Position numbers and translations under genes: made by a program. The notes under the pieces were generated by a model. That model ran no database searches. It was not told the origin of the DNA and saw only the letters and a list, made by a program, of their open reading frames with translations. Of a DNA stretch of 11,083 nt, positions 1 to 6,093 are shown in pieces. Where the stretch lies: positions 8,623-19,705 of the forward strand of contig JAOZPO010000002.1 in NCBI GenBank assembly GCA_029932715.1, written 5' to 3'. This DNA comes from Halobacteria archaeon (lineage in GTDB: Archaea; Halobacteriota; Syntropharchaeia; Alkanophagales; Methanospirareceae). Numbering within the stretch: position 1 is the first letter of the stretch; every line of letters begins with the position of its first letter.

Positions 1-1701
1 ATCGTGGATGGTAAGCTTGATAACAATACAATAACCATCGTGTTTTCTGCGGGAAATGAAGAGCATGATGGCGATTGCCCACCGTATCCCTGGAATCAAA
101 TACTGCCTCCTGGCAGCACGGCGAAGAATACAATTGCCGTTGGCGCTACATATTCCGATACTAATGAACACACGTATTTTAGCAGTAGAGGACCTACTGA
201 TGACGGCAGGATAAAGCCAGATGTGTGTGCGCCAGGGGCACAAATAGGCGGAGATTGGGGCATAAACTCAACTATACCAGGACAATCTTATGCTGTTAAG
301 CTTGGGACATCCATGTCCGCGCCAGCAGTGTCGGGATGTGCAGCATTGATCTATCAGGACTACCGCAGCACTCATTCTGCTATCAATCCAACACCTGCTA
401 TGGTTAAGGCATTGCTGATACACACTGCGGATGACCCTGGAAATACAGGTCCTGATTACACCTATGGCTGGGGTTTGGTAAATGCAACTGCGGCAGCAGA
501 CGTAATCGGGTCAGACAACAATCCGGTTCAGACACTATTCGAAGGTGTGGTAAACAATAGCGAGGTGGATACGTACAACGTGTATGCACCCGCAGGAGTT
601 GAGCTGAAAGCTACTCTTGTCTGGACTGATAAAAATGGTTCGGTAGCGGCAGCGAAAGCATTGGTTAATGATTTAGACCTTAACATAACAAAAAGCGGCA
701 GTACATATTACCCCTGGTTGTTAGACCCTGCTAATCCTGGCAGCCCTGCGACAACTGGTGTAGATAGCATAAACAACGTAGAGCAGATTCTAATAGACGC
801 ATCAACAAGTGATATCTATACCATAACTGTAAATGGAACGAGTATTCCCATGGAACCACAGCCGTACTCTTTGATTATTACCACCGGGATAATCTACGTG
901 CCTGATAACTATGCAAGGATACAATGGGCAGTGGATAATGCAACTGCTGGAGACGCGATAATCGTGAGAGACGGTACTTACACCGAGAACGTGAATGTGA
1001 ACAAGAGATTAACGATAGAATCGGAGAACGGCACAGCGAATTGCATTGTCAAAGCGGCGGACTCAGATGACCATGTCTTTAATGTGAGTGCCGACTACGT
1101 AAACATCAGTGGATTCACGTTAAAAGATGCGAATGGCACTTCTAACGCCGGTATTTATCTCTATGGTGCAGACCAGTGCAACATCTCTGCTAATAATGTA
1201 ACTAACAATTGGCACGGGATATGTTTGTATGCAGGTTGCGAGCGCAATAACGTAACAAGAAACACTGCACGGAGCAACGACAATGGTATCTACCTCTACA
1301 ATGCGTCTAACAACAACATTTCATGCAACTGGGTAGCTTATAACAACAGGGGTGGCTTCAATTTAACGGCTGGCTGCATCGGTAACACAATCAAGAACAA
1401 TAGCATCATGATGAACGGCAACTACTGCACAACGAGCGGTGGCTACGAGTGGAACTTCTACAATAATCAAAGCAATTATGTCAATGCAACAAATAACTGG
1501 TGGGGCACGGGAAACGAAACAAAGATAAACGCAAGCATTTACGACTATTATGATAATACAGAGAAAGGCAACGTGAACTTCACAGGATATCTCGAAGACA
1601 GTGCACCATGCGCACCGGTTCCCGAACTGTCCACGATTATTCTGCTCTCGCTTGGACTGCTCGCGTTATACATTTGCGCTGGTTTGAGAAGAAAAGGTTA
1701 A
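1..1701 (+). CDS. Surface-anchored subtilase (S8, KP-43-like) fused to a beta-helix, with PEF-CTERM-like sorting tail; 5' partial
   Basis: The reading frame is open at the window edge, so the N-terminus (signal peptide, catalytic Asp and His) is missing. Numbering from the GTG at base 4, the visible catalytic half has the oxyanion Asn in SAGN (N18), the SSRGP motif near 59-63, and the nucleophile S103 in GTSMSAP. Residues about 165-298 resemble the C-terminal beta-sandwich of KP-43-type proteases (VWTD, ALVNDLDL, NNVEQI). From about 300 to 500 there is a NosD/PbH1-like right-handed beta-helix with repeated GIYLY turns. The protein holds more than 20 N-x-S/T sequons, as expected of a glycosylated exported protein. 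It ends in P-V-P-E-L-S-T (538-544), a hydrophobic helix, then RRKG (562-565), which is the tripartite form of a PEF-CTERM archaeosortase substrate. An archaeosortase gene lies about 830 bp downstream. Role: secreted protease or adhesin processed and anchored at the surface. The sorting class is inferred by eye. Confidence 0.9.
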   Translation: MVDGKLDNNTITIVFSAGNEEHDGDCPPYPWNQILPPGSTAKNTIAVGATYSDTNEHTYFSSRGPTDDGRIKPDVCAPGAQIGGDWGINSTIPGQSYAVKLGTSMSAPAVSGCAALIYQDYRSTHSAINPTPAMVKALLIHTADDPGNTGPDYTYGWGLVNATAAADVIGSDNNPVQTLFEGVVNNSEVDTYNVYAPAGVELKATLVWTDKNGSVAAAKALVNDLDLNITKSGSTYYPWLLDPANPGSPATTGVDSINNVEQILIDASTSDIYTITVNGTSIPMEPQPYSLIITTGIIYVPDNYARIQWAVDNATAGDAIIVRDGTYTENVNVNKRLTIESENGTANCIVKAADSDDHVFNVSADYVNISGFTLKDANGTSNAGIYLYGADQCNISANNVTNNWHGICLYAGCERNNVTRNTARSNDNGIYLYNASNNNISCNWVAYNNRGGFNLTAGCIGNTIKNNSIMMNGNYCTTSGGYEWNFYNNQSNYVNATNNWWGTGNETKINASIYDYYDNTEKGNVNFTGYLEDSAPCAPVPELSTIILLSLGLLALYICAGLRRKG

Positions 1702-1710
1702 CCATCTGTT

Positions 1711-2397
1711 TTATTGCCTATCAAAAGCAGCCTTTATTGCCTCCGCGAGCAATTCGCCTGCTTGCTGCATTATCGGTCTATCCGGACCCATGTACGCCAC
1801 ACACTCGTTATCGTGCATCTGCTTCACCTGGTCTTCAAATGAGTTCATATCTTTGTATGACATCCCTGTAAGCTTAGCCGCGATCTTTGATGCAGAGCCG
1901 CAAGGCGTATCGCGGATAACCGTTACGGTTTCGATTACCTTACTCTTATCATTTACTCTCAACTCGAATTTGGGCTTACCAAACGCTTCGGCAAAAGAAT
2001 TTATCAGCTCATTATCGCTTCTCTCCAGTATGCAGAGTGGCTCTGGGAATTCCACATGTATGCCCTTCTCTTTTAGTTCGTTTTCTATCGAGTATTTACC
2101 CTCAGGTATCAGGTTCGGGTCTTCAATGGGCCATAGAACAGCCTTTGCACCTGTTCTTTCTACTATAATCGGTACAAGGTCACCCGCCTTGGGCAGTATC
2201 CCAAGTACCAACAGCAGGTCACACTCGAGTAGCGGCAGGTCTTCCGGCAGGTCCTTCTCCGGCTCGTCAAGCGATACGGACGCAACTTTCAGGTCGTATA
2301 AGCCCACTATCCTGTCGGCAAACCCGCTTGTTGCCAGATGCTCCATTACCAGTTCGCCAAAGGAACCGTGATACAGTATATACGTTCGGTTATTCAT
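1711..2397 (-). CDS. DUF166 family protein
   Basis: 228 residues, about the usual length for the archaeal DUF166 family (PF02593). Family-like features are an N-terminal Rossmann-type start (YILYHGSFGELV), F-P-E-P-L-C (117-122) and the conserved T-P-C-G-S-A block (164-169), giving cysteines C122, C166 and C199 that could bind metal or act in catalysis. Members have been labelled thymidylate synthase in some archaeal genomes. I would not carry that name over, because no ThyA or ThyX active-site motif is visible. The ATG at 2397-2395 is preceded on the minus strand by AGGAG with about 6 nt spacing, which supports this start. The gene converges on the protease gene with only 9 bp between stop codons. 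Function unknown. Confidence 0.85.
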   Translation of the reverse strand: MNNRTYILYHGSFGELVMEHLATSGFADRIVGLYDLKVASVSLDEPEKDLPEDLPLLECDLLLVLGILPKAGDLVPIIVERTGAKAVLWPIEDPNLIPEGKYSIENELKEKGIHVEFPEPLCILERSDNELINSFAEAFGKPKFELRVNDKSKVIETVTVIRDTPCGSASKIAAKLTGMSYKDMNSFEDQVKQMHDNECVAYMGPDRPIMQQAGELLAEAIKAAFDRQ

Positions 2398-2429
2398 TCC
2401 ATTCTCCTATATACCTAACTTATTATTCG

Positions 2430-2441
2430 CCGATATATAAT
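2430..2441 (-). promoter_or_regulatory. Possible TATA box for the DUF166 gene
   Basis: Read on the minus strand this is TTATATATC, centred about 38 bp upstream of the DUF166 start codon. That would place transcription about 10-15 nt before the ATG, with the AGGAG site inside the short leader. The BRE side is A/T-rich and not distinctive, so this is a weak call. Confidence 0.35.
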
Positions 2442-2483
2442 TATAATTTAATCCATCTCTGTGGAAGAAGAGTATTTTTCACC

Positions 2484-2495
2484 GAAAACTTTATG
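2484..2495 (+). promoter_or_regulatory. BRE/TATA promoter of the archaeosortase operon
   Basis: GAAAACTTTATG matches 10 of the first 12 bases of the GAAAAGTTTATATA element found twice near 5240 in this window. It lies about 40 bp upstream of the archaeosortase ATG. Initiation about 25 bp downstream would give a leader of roughly 15 nt, which agrees with the absence of a good Shine-Dalgarno site there. Confidence 0.5.
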
Positions 2496-2531
2496 TGTAA
2501 TGTGCTAATATCAATGAATAAAAAGTAAGAA

Positions 2532-3350
2532 ATGAAGAGAGTCACGTTTTTTATCGTATTTCTATTGTCACTATTATATCTGTCTACTCTTGTATGGCTT
2601 ATGAATCTCTGGCTCACCGACCCTTACTACAGTCATGGATTCTTAATCCCGATTATCTCTGGCTTTATTGCATGGCGGAATATCGCGAACCATAAAGCCG
2701 AATATGAGCTAGAGCCAGAGCATTCAGGCATCTACATCTTCGCTTTCGGGCTCTTGCTCTATGCAATCGCTAATATCAAACTCTTCCCGTTCTTAACCGC
2801 GCTCTCTTTCCTGTTCACAACAAGCGGATTAATCATGTATTTTTATGGAAAGACTATGATGCGTGCCCTTCTGTTCCCGCTCGCGTTCCTCATATTTGCC
2901 ATTCCGCTGCCAATCGAATGGCTGAGCAAAGTCGCATACTACCTGCAATCATTCTCAGCCGGTTGTGCCACAGCTATTATCACTATGCTTGGGATTACTG
3001 TTGAACGGACTGGCGCAGAGATACACATACATAATGCTGCTTTTATCGTCGGTGCACCGTGCAGCGGCATGAATTCACTTATCGCTCTGCTGGCACTGTC
3101 CACGATCTTTGCCTATATCCTGAAATGCCGATTATATAAAAGAGCTGCTCTTATACTTCTGTCGGTTCCAATTGCCCTCTTTGCTAACATCATCAGAATC
3201 GTATCACTGCTGCTGATTGCCGAGACTTATGGCGCGGAGATGGCAAAGGGTTTCTTCCATACCTTCTTCAGTCCGCTGCTCTTCTTCATCGCTTTTATAT
3301 GTTTAATACTAATCAGTATCGTAATTGGATGTAAGACGAGCGTAAAATGA
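2532..3350 (+). CDS. Archaeosortase (exosortase/archaeosortase family)
   Basis: 272-residue polytopic membrane protein with about eight hydrophobic helices. The N-terminal D-P-Y-Y-S-H-G-F-L-I-P motif (30-40) is typical of EpsH-like exosortases. The proposed catalytic triad is intact: C177 in GAPCSGM, R222 in NIIRI and H243 in FHTFF. Family members cleave proteins bearing a C-terminal sorting signal at the outer face of the membrane and probably transfer them to a lipid or other anchor. The nearby protease with its VPELST tail is the obvious candidate substrate. The start is the ATG at 2532; no strong ribosome site precedes it, but a BRE/TATA element sits about 40 bp upstream. The stop overlaps the next start as ATGA, implying translational coupling with the EpsI-like gene. 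The subfamily (ArtA, ArtC, ArtD and so on) cannot be settled by eye. The EpsH-like motif and the EpsI partner resemble the bacterial exosortase arrangement. Confidence 0.92.
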   Translation: MKRVTFFIVFLLSLLYLSTLVWLMNLWLTDPYYSHGFLIPIISGFIAWRNIANHKAEYELEPEHSGIYIFAFGLLLYAIANIKLFPFLTALSFLFTTSGLIMYFYGKTMMRALLFPLAFLIFAIPLPIEWLSKVAYYLQSFSAGCATAIITMLGITVERTGAEIHIHNAAFIVGAPCSGMNSLIALLALSTIFAYILKCRLYKRAALILLSVPIALFANIIRIVSLLLIAETYGAEMAKGFFHTFFSPLLFFIAFICLILISIVIGCKTSVK

Positions 3351-4258
3351 AAAGATTCTTTGAGGAATATCACGGTATTATTGGAGCACTTTTGCTTACC
3401 TTTGTGATTATAATTCTCTTTTCTACACCTTCTATGATCTTTGCCAAATCGTTCACTACCATCGGCACTGAACTCTCGCATGCGTCCTCGGATGAGACTT
3501 TAGTGCGATCAAAGATAGATTTCGGTAGTATTGAGCACATGCGTGCATTCCCAAAGGAGATCGGTAACTGGTGGGGCTCTGATTACGAGACGAAGGGGCT
3601 TGCCAAACGCCTGGGTGCGGATGTGCTACTCATGCGTGCTTATTCCAATCCGGATTATTACCAGCCCGTATTCTTCCTCATCATGCAATCATATAACCGC
3701 TCAAGTTTCCATCCGCCTATCGTATGTTATCCTGCGTTAGGCTATACAATAGTAGAAGAGGGCAAAGAGGAGATACAGGTACAAGATGTAAACTGGGAAG
3801 AAGAGCCGCTGTACAGCAAGCCATACAATAAAACACGCTTATCCTCGAACAGAACAATATCAGCAAAGAAGCTCATTGTCGTGAAGGAATCACCAGAAGG
3901 GGGTATAAAAGAGCGAAGGGTGGTCCTCTACTACTATGTGAAAGAGAAACCAATATCAAATAAGATTACAATGGTTCGTGTATCAGCACTCGCACCTCTC
4001 GAAGGCTCCTATGATGCGATTTTAAATCTATGTAAGGAGTTCATGGCTGATACCATACCCTGTATGTTTGAGCCAGGGAGAACGGAAGTTTCTGTATTTT
4101 ATATCCTGCTCGCTTATGGCCCGGTCATCGGCACTTTATCTATTCTATTGCTATTTACCGTTCCGCTCACTATGATCTTCTATACCCGGATAATGCACCA
4201 TAGAAGCACTATACGCTACGGACAGAGTTCAAAGATAAAACGGCGCTACAAGAAATAG
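3347..4258 (+). CDS. EpsI-like exosortase-associated protein
   Basis: 303 residues. A signal-anchor helix (about 11-33) is followed by an extracytoplasmic domain with EpsI/DUF3485 hallmarks: F-P-x-x-I-G-x-W-x-G (68-77) and S-F-H-P-P-I-V-C-Y-P-A-L-G-Y (120-133), holding H122 and C127. A second helix lies at about 249-280, followed by a strongly basic cytoplasmic tail ending in KRRYKK. In bacteria EpsI is encoded beside, or fused to, exosortases and is thought to assist sorting or polysaccharide export. Its exact activity is not established. The C-terminal helix and basic tail are extra compared with the short bacterial EpsI as I know it. The gene starts inside the archaeosortase stop (ATGA), so the two are one operon. 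Its last 30 bp overlap the convergent CPBP gene. Confidence 0.82.
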   Translation: MKRFFEEYHGIIGALLLTFVIIILFSTPSMIFAKSFTTIGTELSHASSDETLVRSKIDFGSIEHMRAFPKEIGNWWGSDYETKGLAKRLGADVLLMRAYSNPDYYQPVFFLIMQSYNRSSFHPPIVCYPALGYTIVEEGKEEIQVQDVNWEEEPLYSKPYNKTRLSSNRTISAKKLIVVKESPEGGIKERRVVLYYYVKEKPISNKITMVRVSALAPLEGSYDAILNLCKEFMADTIPCMFEPGRTEVSVFYILLAYGPVIGTLSILLLFTVPLTMIFYTRIMHHRSTIRYGQSSKIKRRYKK

Positions 4259-5197
4259 TATAATGTTGATAATACCGTGTGAGAGGCTTATCGCATATAT
4301 CGAACCCGTTTTGTCACGTACAACAGAGAATAAAAAGCCAACGGAAAAAGCAAGCAGACAGTCCCAGAAGGTGAGATTGCCCGCATGAAGCACACCGAAG
4401 ATAATAGATATAAAAAGAATGCCCCACCATTTACTCAGTACACGTAGCGTGGTAAACTGAATCAAGCCACGGAATGTAAGTTCCTCTAAAAAGCCGGTGC
4501 ATATAACCATAGTTAGCGCTAAAGCGATAAAACTCGATATTCCTGCGTACACGTTCAAAAGAGGGCTGGGTTTTAAAATTAGATATTCTAATAGACCAAA
4601 AGGTATGGCAATGAGTATTACACCCAGTTCAATTGGTACGTCTCGCCTCCTGGTTGGCATAGTAAGACCGATATCCTTAGGGTGGAGCCTTTGTAGCCAC
4701 ATGCATGTAAACACGGCAATGAATACCGGTATAGATATAAACATGAACCAGAAAGTAACGCTGAAGTGAATAATCGGCATTGATAGGCTCAATATCCGAA
4801 TAATGGGTGCAACAACGAGCACTATAAGAAATTGTGATAGCATTTTATTCCTATCAGATTCCCAGCCTGCATATAGTAGCAATCCGAACATGAGGGCTAT
4901 GTGCAAGACAATGCCCAGTTTTGGATCGCGTGTAGTCAGCAATTCCGCGCCGGTAATCAGAAGTAGATAAGTAGCACAGAGAAAGAGAGTATTGCGGTTC
5001 CTTTTTAGTATAAATCCCCTCCTCTTCTGCCATTGCAAAAGCGGCTGGTGGTAGTGTGTTTTAACTATAAAACCACGTGGATAAGCTTTTGACGGTAATA
5101 TCAGCTCGCGTGCGTGATGCCTTTTTGAAAGGGGTGATTCATCTCTGTTTAACCGTCTCATTACAATATCTTTAGTTGTTTTGTTATCTTTTCGCAT
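4229..5197 (-). CDS. CPBP (CAAX/Rce1-type) intramembrane metalloprotease
   Basis: 322 residues. About 65 hydrophilic, basic N-terminal residues are followed by about eight membrane segments. All three CPBP motifs are present: EExxxR (E238, E239, R243), FxxxH (F267, H271) and HxxxN (H307, N311), so it should be an active glutamate/histidine metal-dependent membrane protease. The usual family core is shorter, so the cytoplasmic N-terminal extension stands out. An internal Met at residue 13 is an alternative start, and no ribosome site marks either. The gene faces the archaeosortase-EpsI pair and overlaps EpsI by 30 bp at the 3' ends. CAAX-protease-like proteins occur in bacterial PEP-CTERM loci and are fused to exosortase E, so a role in the same sorting pathway is plausible but inferred. 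Confidence 0.88.
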   Translation of the reverse strand: MRKDNKTTKDIVMRRLNRDESPLSKRHHARELILPSKAYPRGFIVKTHYHQPLLQWQKRRGFILKRNRNTLFLCATYLLLITGAELLTTRDPKLGIVLHIALMFGLLLYAGWESDRNKMLSQFLIVLVVAPIIRILSLSMPIIHFSVTFWFMFISIPVFIAVFTCMWLQRLHPKDIGLTMPTRRRDVPIELGVILIAIPFGLLEYLILKPSPLLNVYAGISSFIALALTMVICTGFLEELTFRGLIQFTTLRVLSKWWGILFISIIFGVLHAGNLTFWDCLLAFSVGFLFSVVRDKTGSIYAISLSHGIINIILFLVAPFYL

Positions 5198-5232
5198 TTG
5201 GTCAGTTTATGCTCGTATCAATAACGAAAAGC

Positions 5233-5246
5233 GAAAAGTTTATATA
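5233..5246 (+). promoter_or_regulatory. BRE/TATA element, upstream copy
   Basis: GAAAAGTTTATATA has a purine-rich BRE followed by an archaeal TATA box. Initiation from it would fall near base 5270. An identical copy begins exactly 21 bp downstream. The reverse reading (CTATATAAA) could also serve the divergent protease gene about 45 bp away, but it lacks a good BRE in that direction. Confidence 0.6.
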
Positions 5247-5253
5247 GTACATA

Positions 5254-5267
5254 GAAAAGTTTATATA
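5254..5267 (+). promoter_or_regulatory. BRE/TATA element, downstream copy
   Basis: Second exact copy of GAAAAGTTTATATA. Initiation would be expected near 5290, leaving a leader of about 50-55 nt before the ATG at 5346. Together with the strong ribosome site, this suggests that the small membrane protein downstream is well expressed. Confidence 0.7.
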
Positions 5268-5288
5268 CACCTTTAAGAAGATAAGACT

Positions 5289-5302
5289 ATAACAGATGTT
5301 AT
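5289..5302. promoter_or_regulatory. Operator-like palindrome near the predicted transcription start
   Basis: ATAACA-GA-TGTTAT is a perfect inverted repeat with 6-bp arms and a 2-bp centre. It sits about 22 bp after the second TATA box, where a repressor dimer could block initiation. It is short enough to arise by chance in A/T-rich DNA. Confidence 0.25.
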
Positions 5303-5325
5303 CATCCAGTAGAGGTATATGGTAT

Positions 5326-5333
5326 AAGGAGGG
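5326..5333 (+). promoter_or_regulatory. Strong ribosome binding site
   Basis: AAGGAGGG ends 12 nt before the ATG at 5346 and is one of the two strongest Shine-Dalgarno sequences in the window. It fixes the start of the small membrane protein. Confidence 0.75.
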
Positions 5334-5345
5334 AGAAACAAAACA

Positions 5346-5582
5346 ATGTTGAGTATAGTAACAACTACTACTACCACAACGGTTGTAACGTTGACTCAAG
5401 CGGCGATGTTTGGTGCTATTGGTGTAATTGCCTTAATCATGCTTCTCATAGCGAAAGAGTTGCTAAGCGCAAGTACAAATGAAAAGGCGTTGGTTCTGGG
5501 GCAGGTCACATCCGTAGCAATTTACCCGCTTCTATTCGCCTTTTTGGCTATTGTTGCCGTTGCAATTGTGGGAGCTTTGTAA
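5346..5582 (+). CDS. Small two-helix membrane protein of unknown function
   Basis: 78 residues. The N-terminus has a run of seven threonines (residues 6-12) and then TLTQ. Helix one is at about 18-41, a short polar loop contains K-E-L-L-S-A-S-T-N-E-K, and helix two is at about 54-77 and ends at the C-terminus. I do not recognise a named family, although short Thr-rich two-helix proteins of this kind seem familiar from methanogen-related archaea. It is transcribed alone, away from the CPBP protease. Twin promoter elements and an AAGGAGGG site suggest high expression, and that signal makes it a real gene rather than a chance frame. It could be a structural membrane component or a partner of a larger complex, but nothing in the sequence decides this. 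Confidence 0.8.
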   Translation: MLSIVTTTTTTTVVTLTQAAMFGAIGVIALIMLLIAKELLSASTNEKALVLGQVTSVAIYPLLFAFLAIVAVAIVGAL

Positions 5583-5657
5583 CCTAATTCTTGTTCCATC
5601 AGTTGCTTTTGTAGTCATCCAGCCGTAGCGGCGGATTTAACGGTAGGAGAGCCTGGC

Positions 5658-5701
5658 CTTGCTATCACGGATATTTGGTACGGAAATAGCAAGACTTTTT
5701 T
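5658..5701 (+). terminator. Hairpin with T-run, probable terminator
   Basis: CTTGCTAT (5658-5665) pairs perfectly with ATAGCAAG (5686-5693) around a 20-nt loop, and TTTTTT follows at 5696-5701. This fits transcription ending after the small membrane protein gene, about 75 nt past its stop. The rest of the 206-bp gap (5583-5788) shows a GC-richer patch (CCGTAGCGGCGG) but no RNA gene I recognise. Confidence 0.45.
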
Positions 5702-5788
5702 ATTATTGGTAAAGTAAGTTCTGAAATGTGCCTGTTTGTTTGCATTATGCCGTAACGATTTTTTAGAAAGGGTAATAGATGAATTAGT

Positions 5789-6091
5789 ATGAAAAAGATG
5801 GTTATATGGCCTGCGTATTTAACCGCGGGAAGAACAGAAGGAGAAGGTCGGATCGTCCCGAGAAGAGAAGCGGTGAAGTCACCTCGGGTAGAAGAGATAG
5901 AAGCAGTAGCGAAGGAACTCAATCTGGAACCAGAGGTAGAGAGAGGGAAAGCATATCCGAAGACGCATTGGGACAATAGTGGCAGAGTACTGGTGAACAA
6001 GATAGGGCGTAAAGGAGCGATTGTGAAGCAGATTGCAGCAGGGATAAAAGAGATACGCGCTAAGTCTAAGAGCGCGAAGAAGAAGGAGTGA
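5789..6091 (+). CDS. srp19: Signal recognition particle subunit SRP19
   Basis: 100 residues, normal for archaeal SRP19. It binds the tips of 7S RNA helices 6 and 8 and so allows SRP54 to join the particle that targets nascent membrane and secreted proteins. The conserved opening V-I-W-P-A-Y-L (5-11), G-R-I-V-P-R-R-E-A-V (20-29), and the R-V-L-V-N-K block (66-71) are clear. The C-terminus is a lysine-rich tail. The ATG at 5789 is used; the only purine-rich site (AAGGG, 5768-5772) is 16 nt away. The stop lies 2 nt before the next gene's ATG, and that gene's ribosome site is inside the srp19 3' end, so the two are co-transcribed. Confidence 0.93.
   Translation: MKKMVIWPAYLTAGRTEGEGRIVPRREAVKSPRVEEIEAVAKELNLEPEVERGKAYPKTHWDNSGRVLVNKIGRKGAIVKQIAAGIKEIRAKSKSAKKKE
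6083..6088 (+). promoter_or_regulatory. Ribosome binding site that decides the PHP start
   Basis: AAGGAG lies 5 nt before the ATG at 6094. An in-frame GTG at 6088 overlaps the site itself and also the srp19 stop, so ATG 6094 is preferred. Confidence 0.65.
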
Positions 6092-6093
6092 AA

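Noticed and set aside
1790..2371. Long plus-strand open frame opposite the DUF166 gene
   Set aside because: Its product is low-complexity and serine-rich, with no motif. It mirrors a conserved gene on the minus strand.
2532..4258. An exopolysaccharide export locus, as with bacterial EpsH/EpsI
   Set aside because: No glycosyltransferase or polysaccharide export gene is present. A protein substrate with a matching tail is next door, so protein sorting fits better.
5779..5787. ATG-AAT-TAG mini-ORF just before srp19 with a better-spaced AAGGG site
   Set aside because: Two codons are too few to claim a regulatory leader without conservation data. A similar short ATG-to-TAA run before the archaeosortase start (2513-2527) suggests chance in A/T-rich leaders.
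5583..5788. An SRP 7S RNA or C/D box RNA next to srp19
   Set aside because: The gap is too short for 7S RNA, and no convincing C and D box pair is present.
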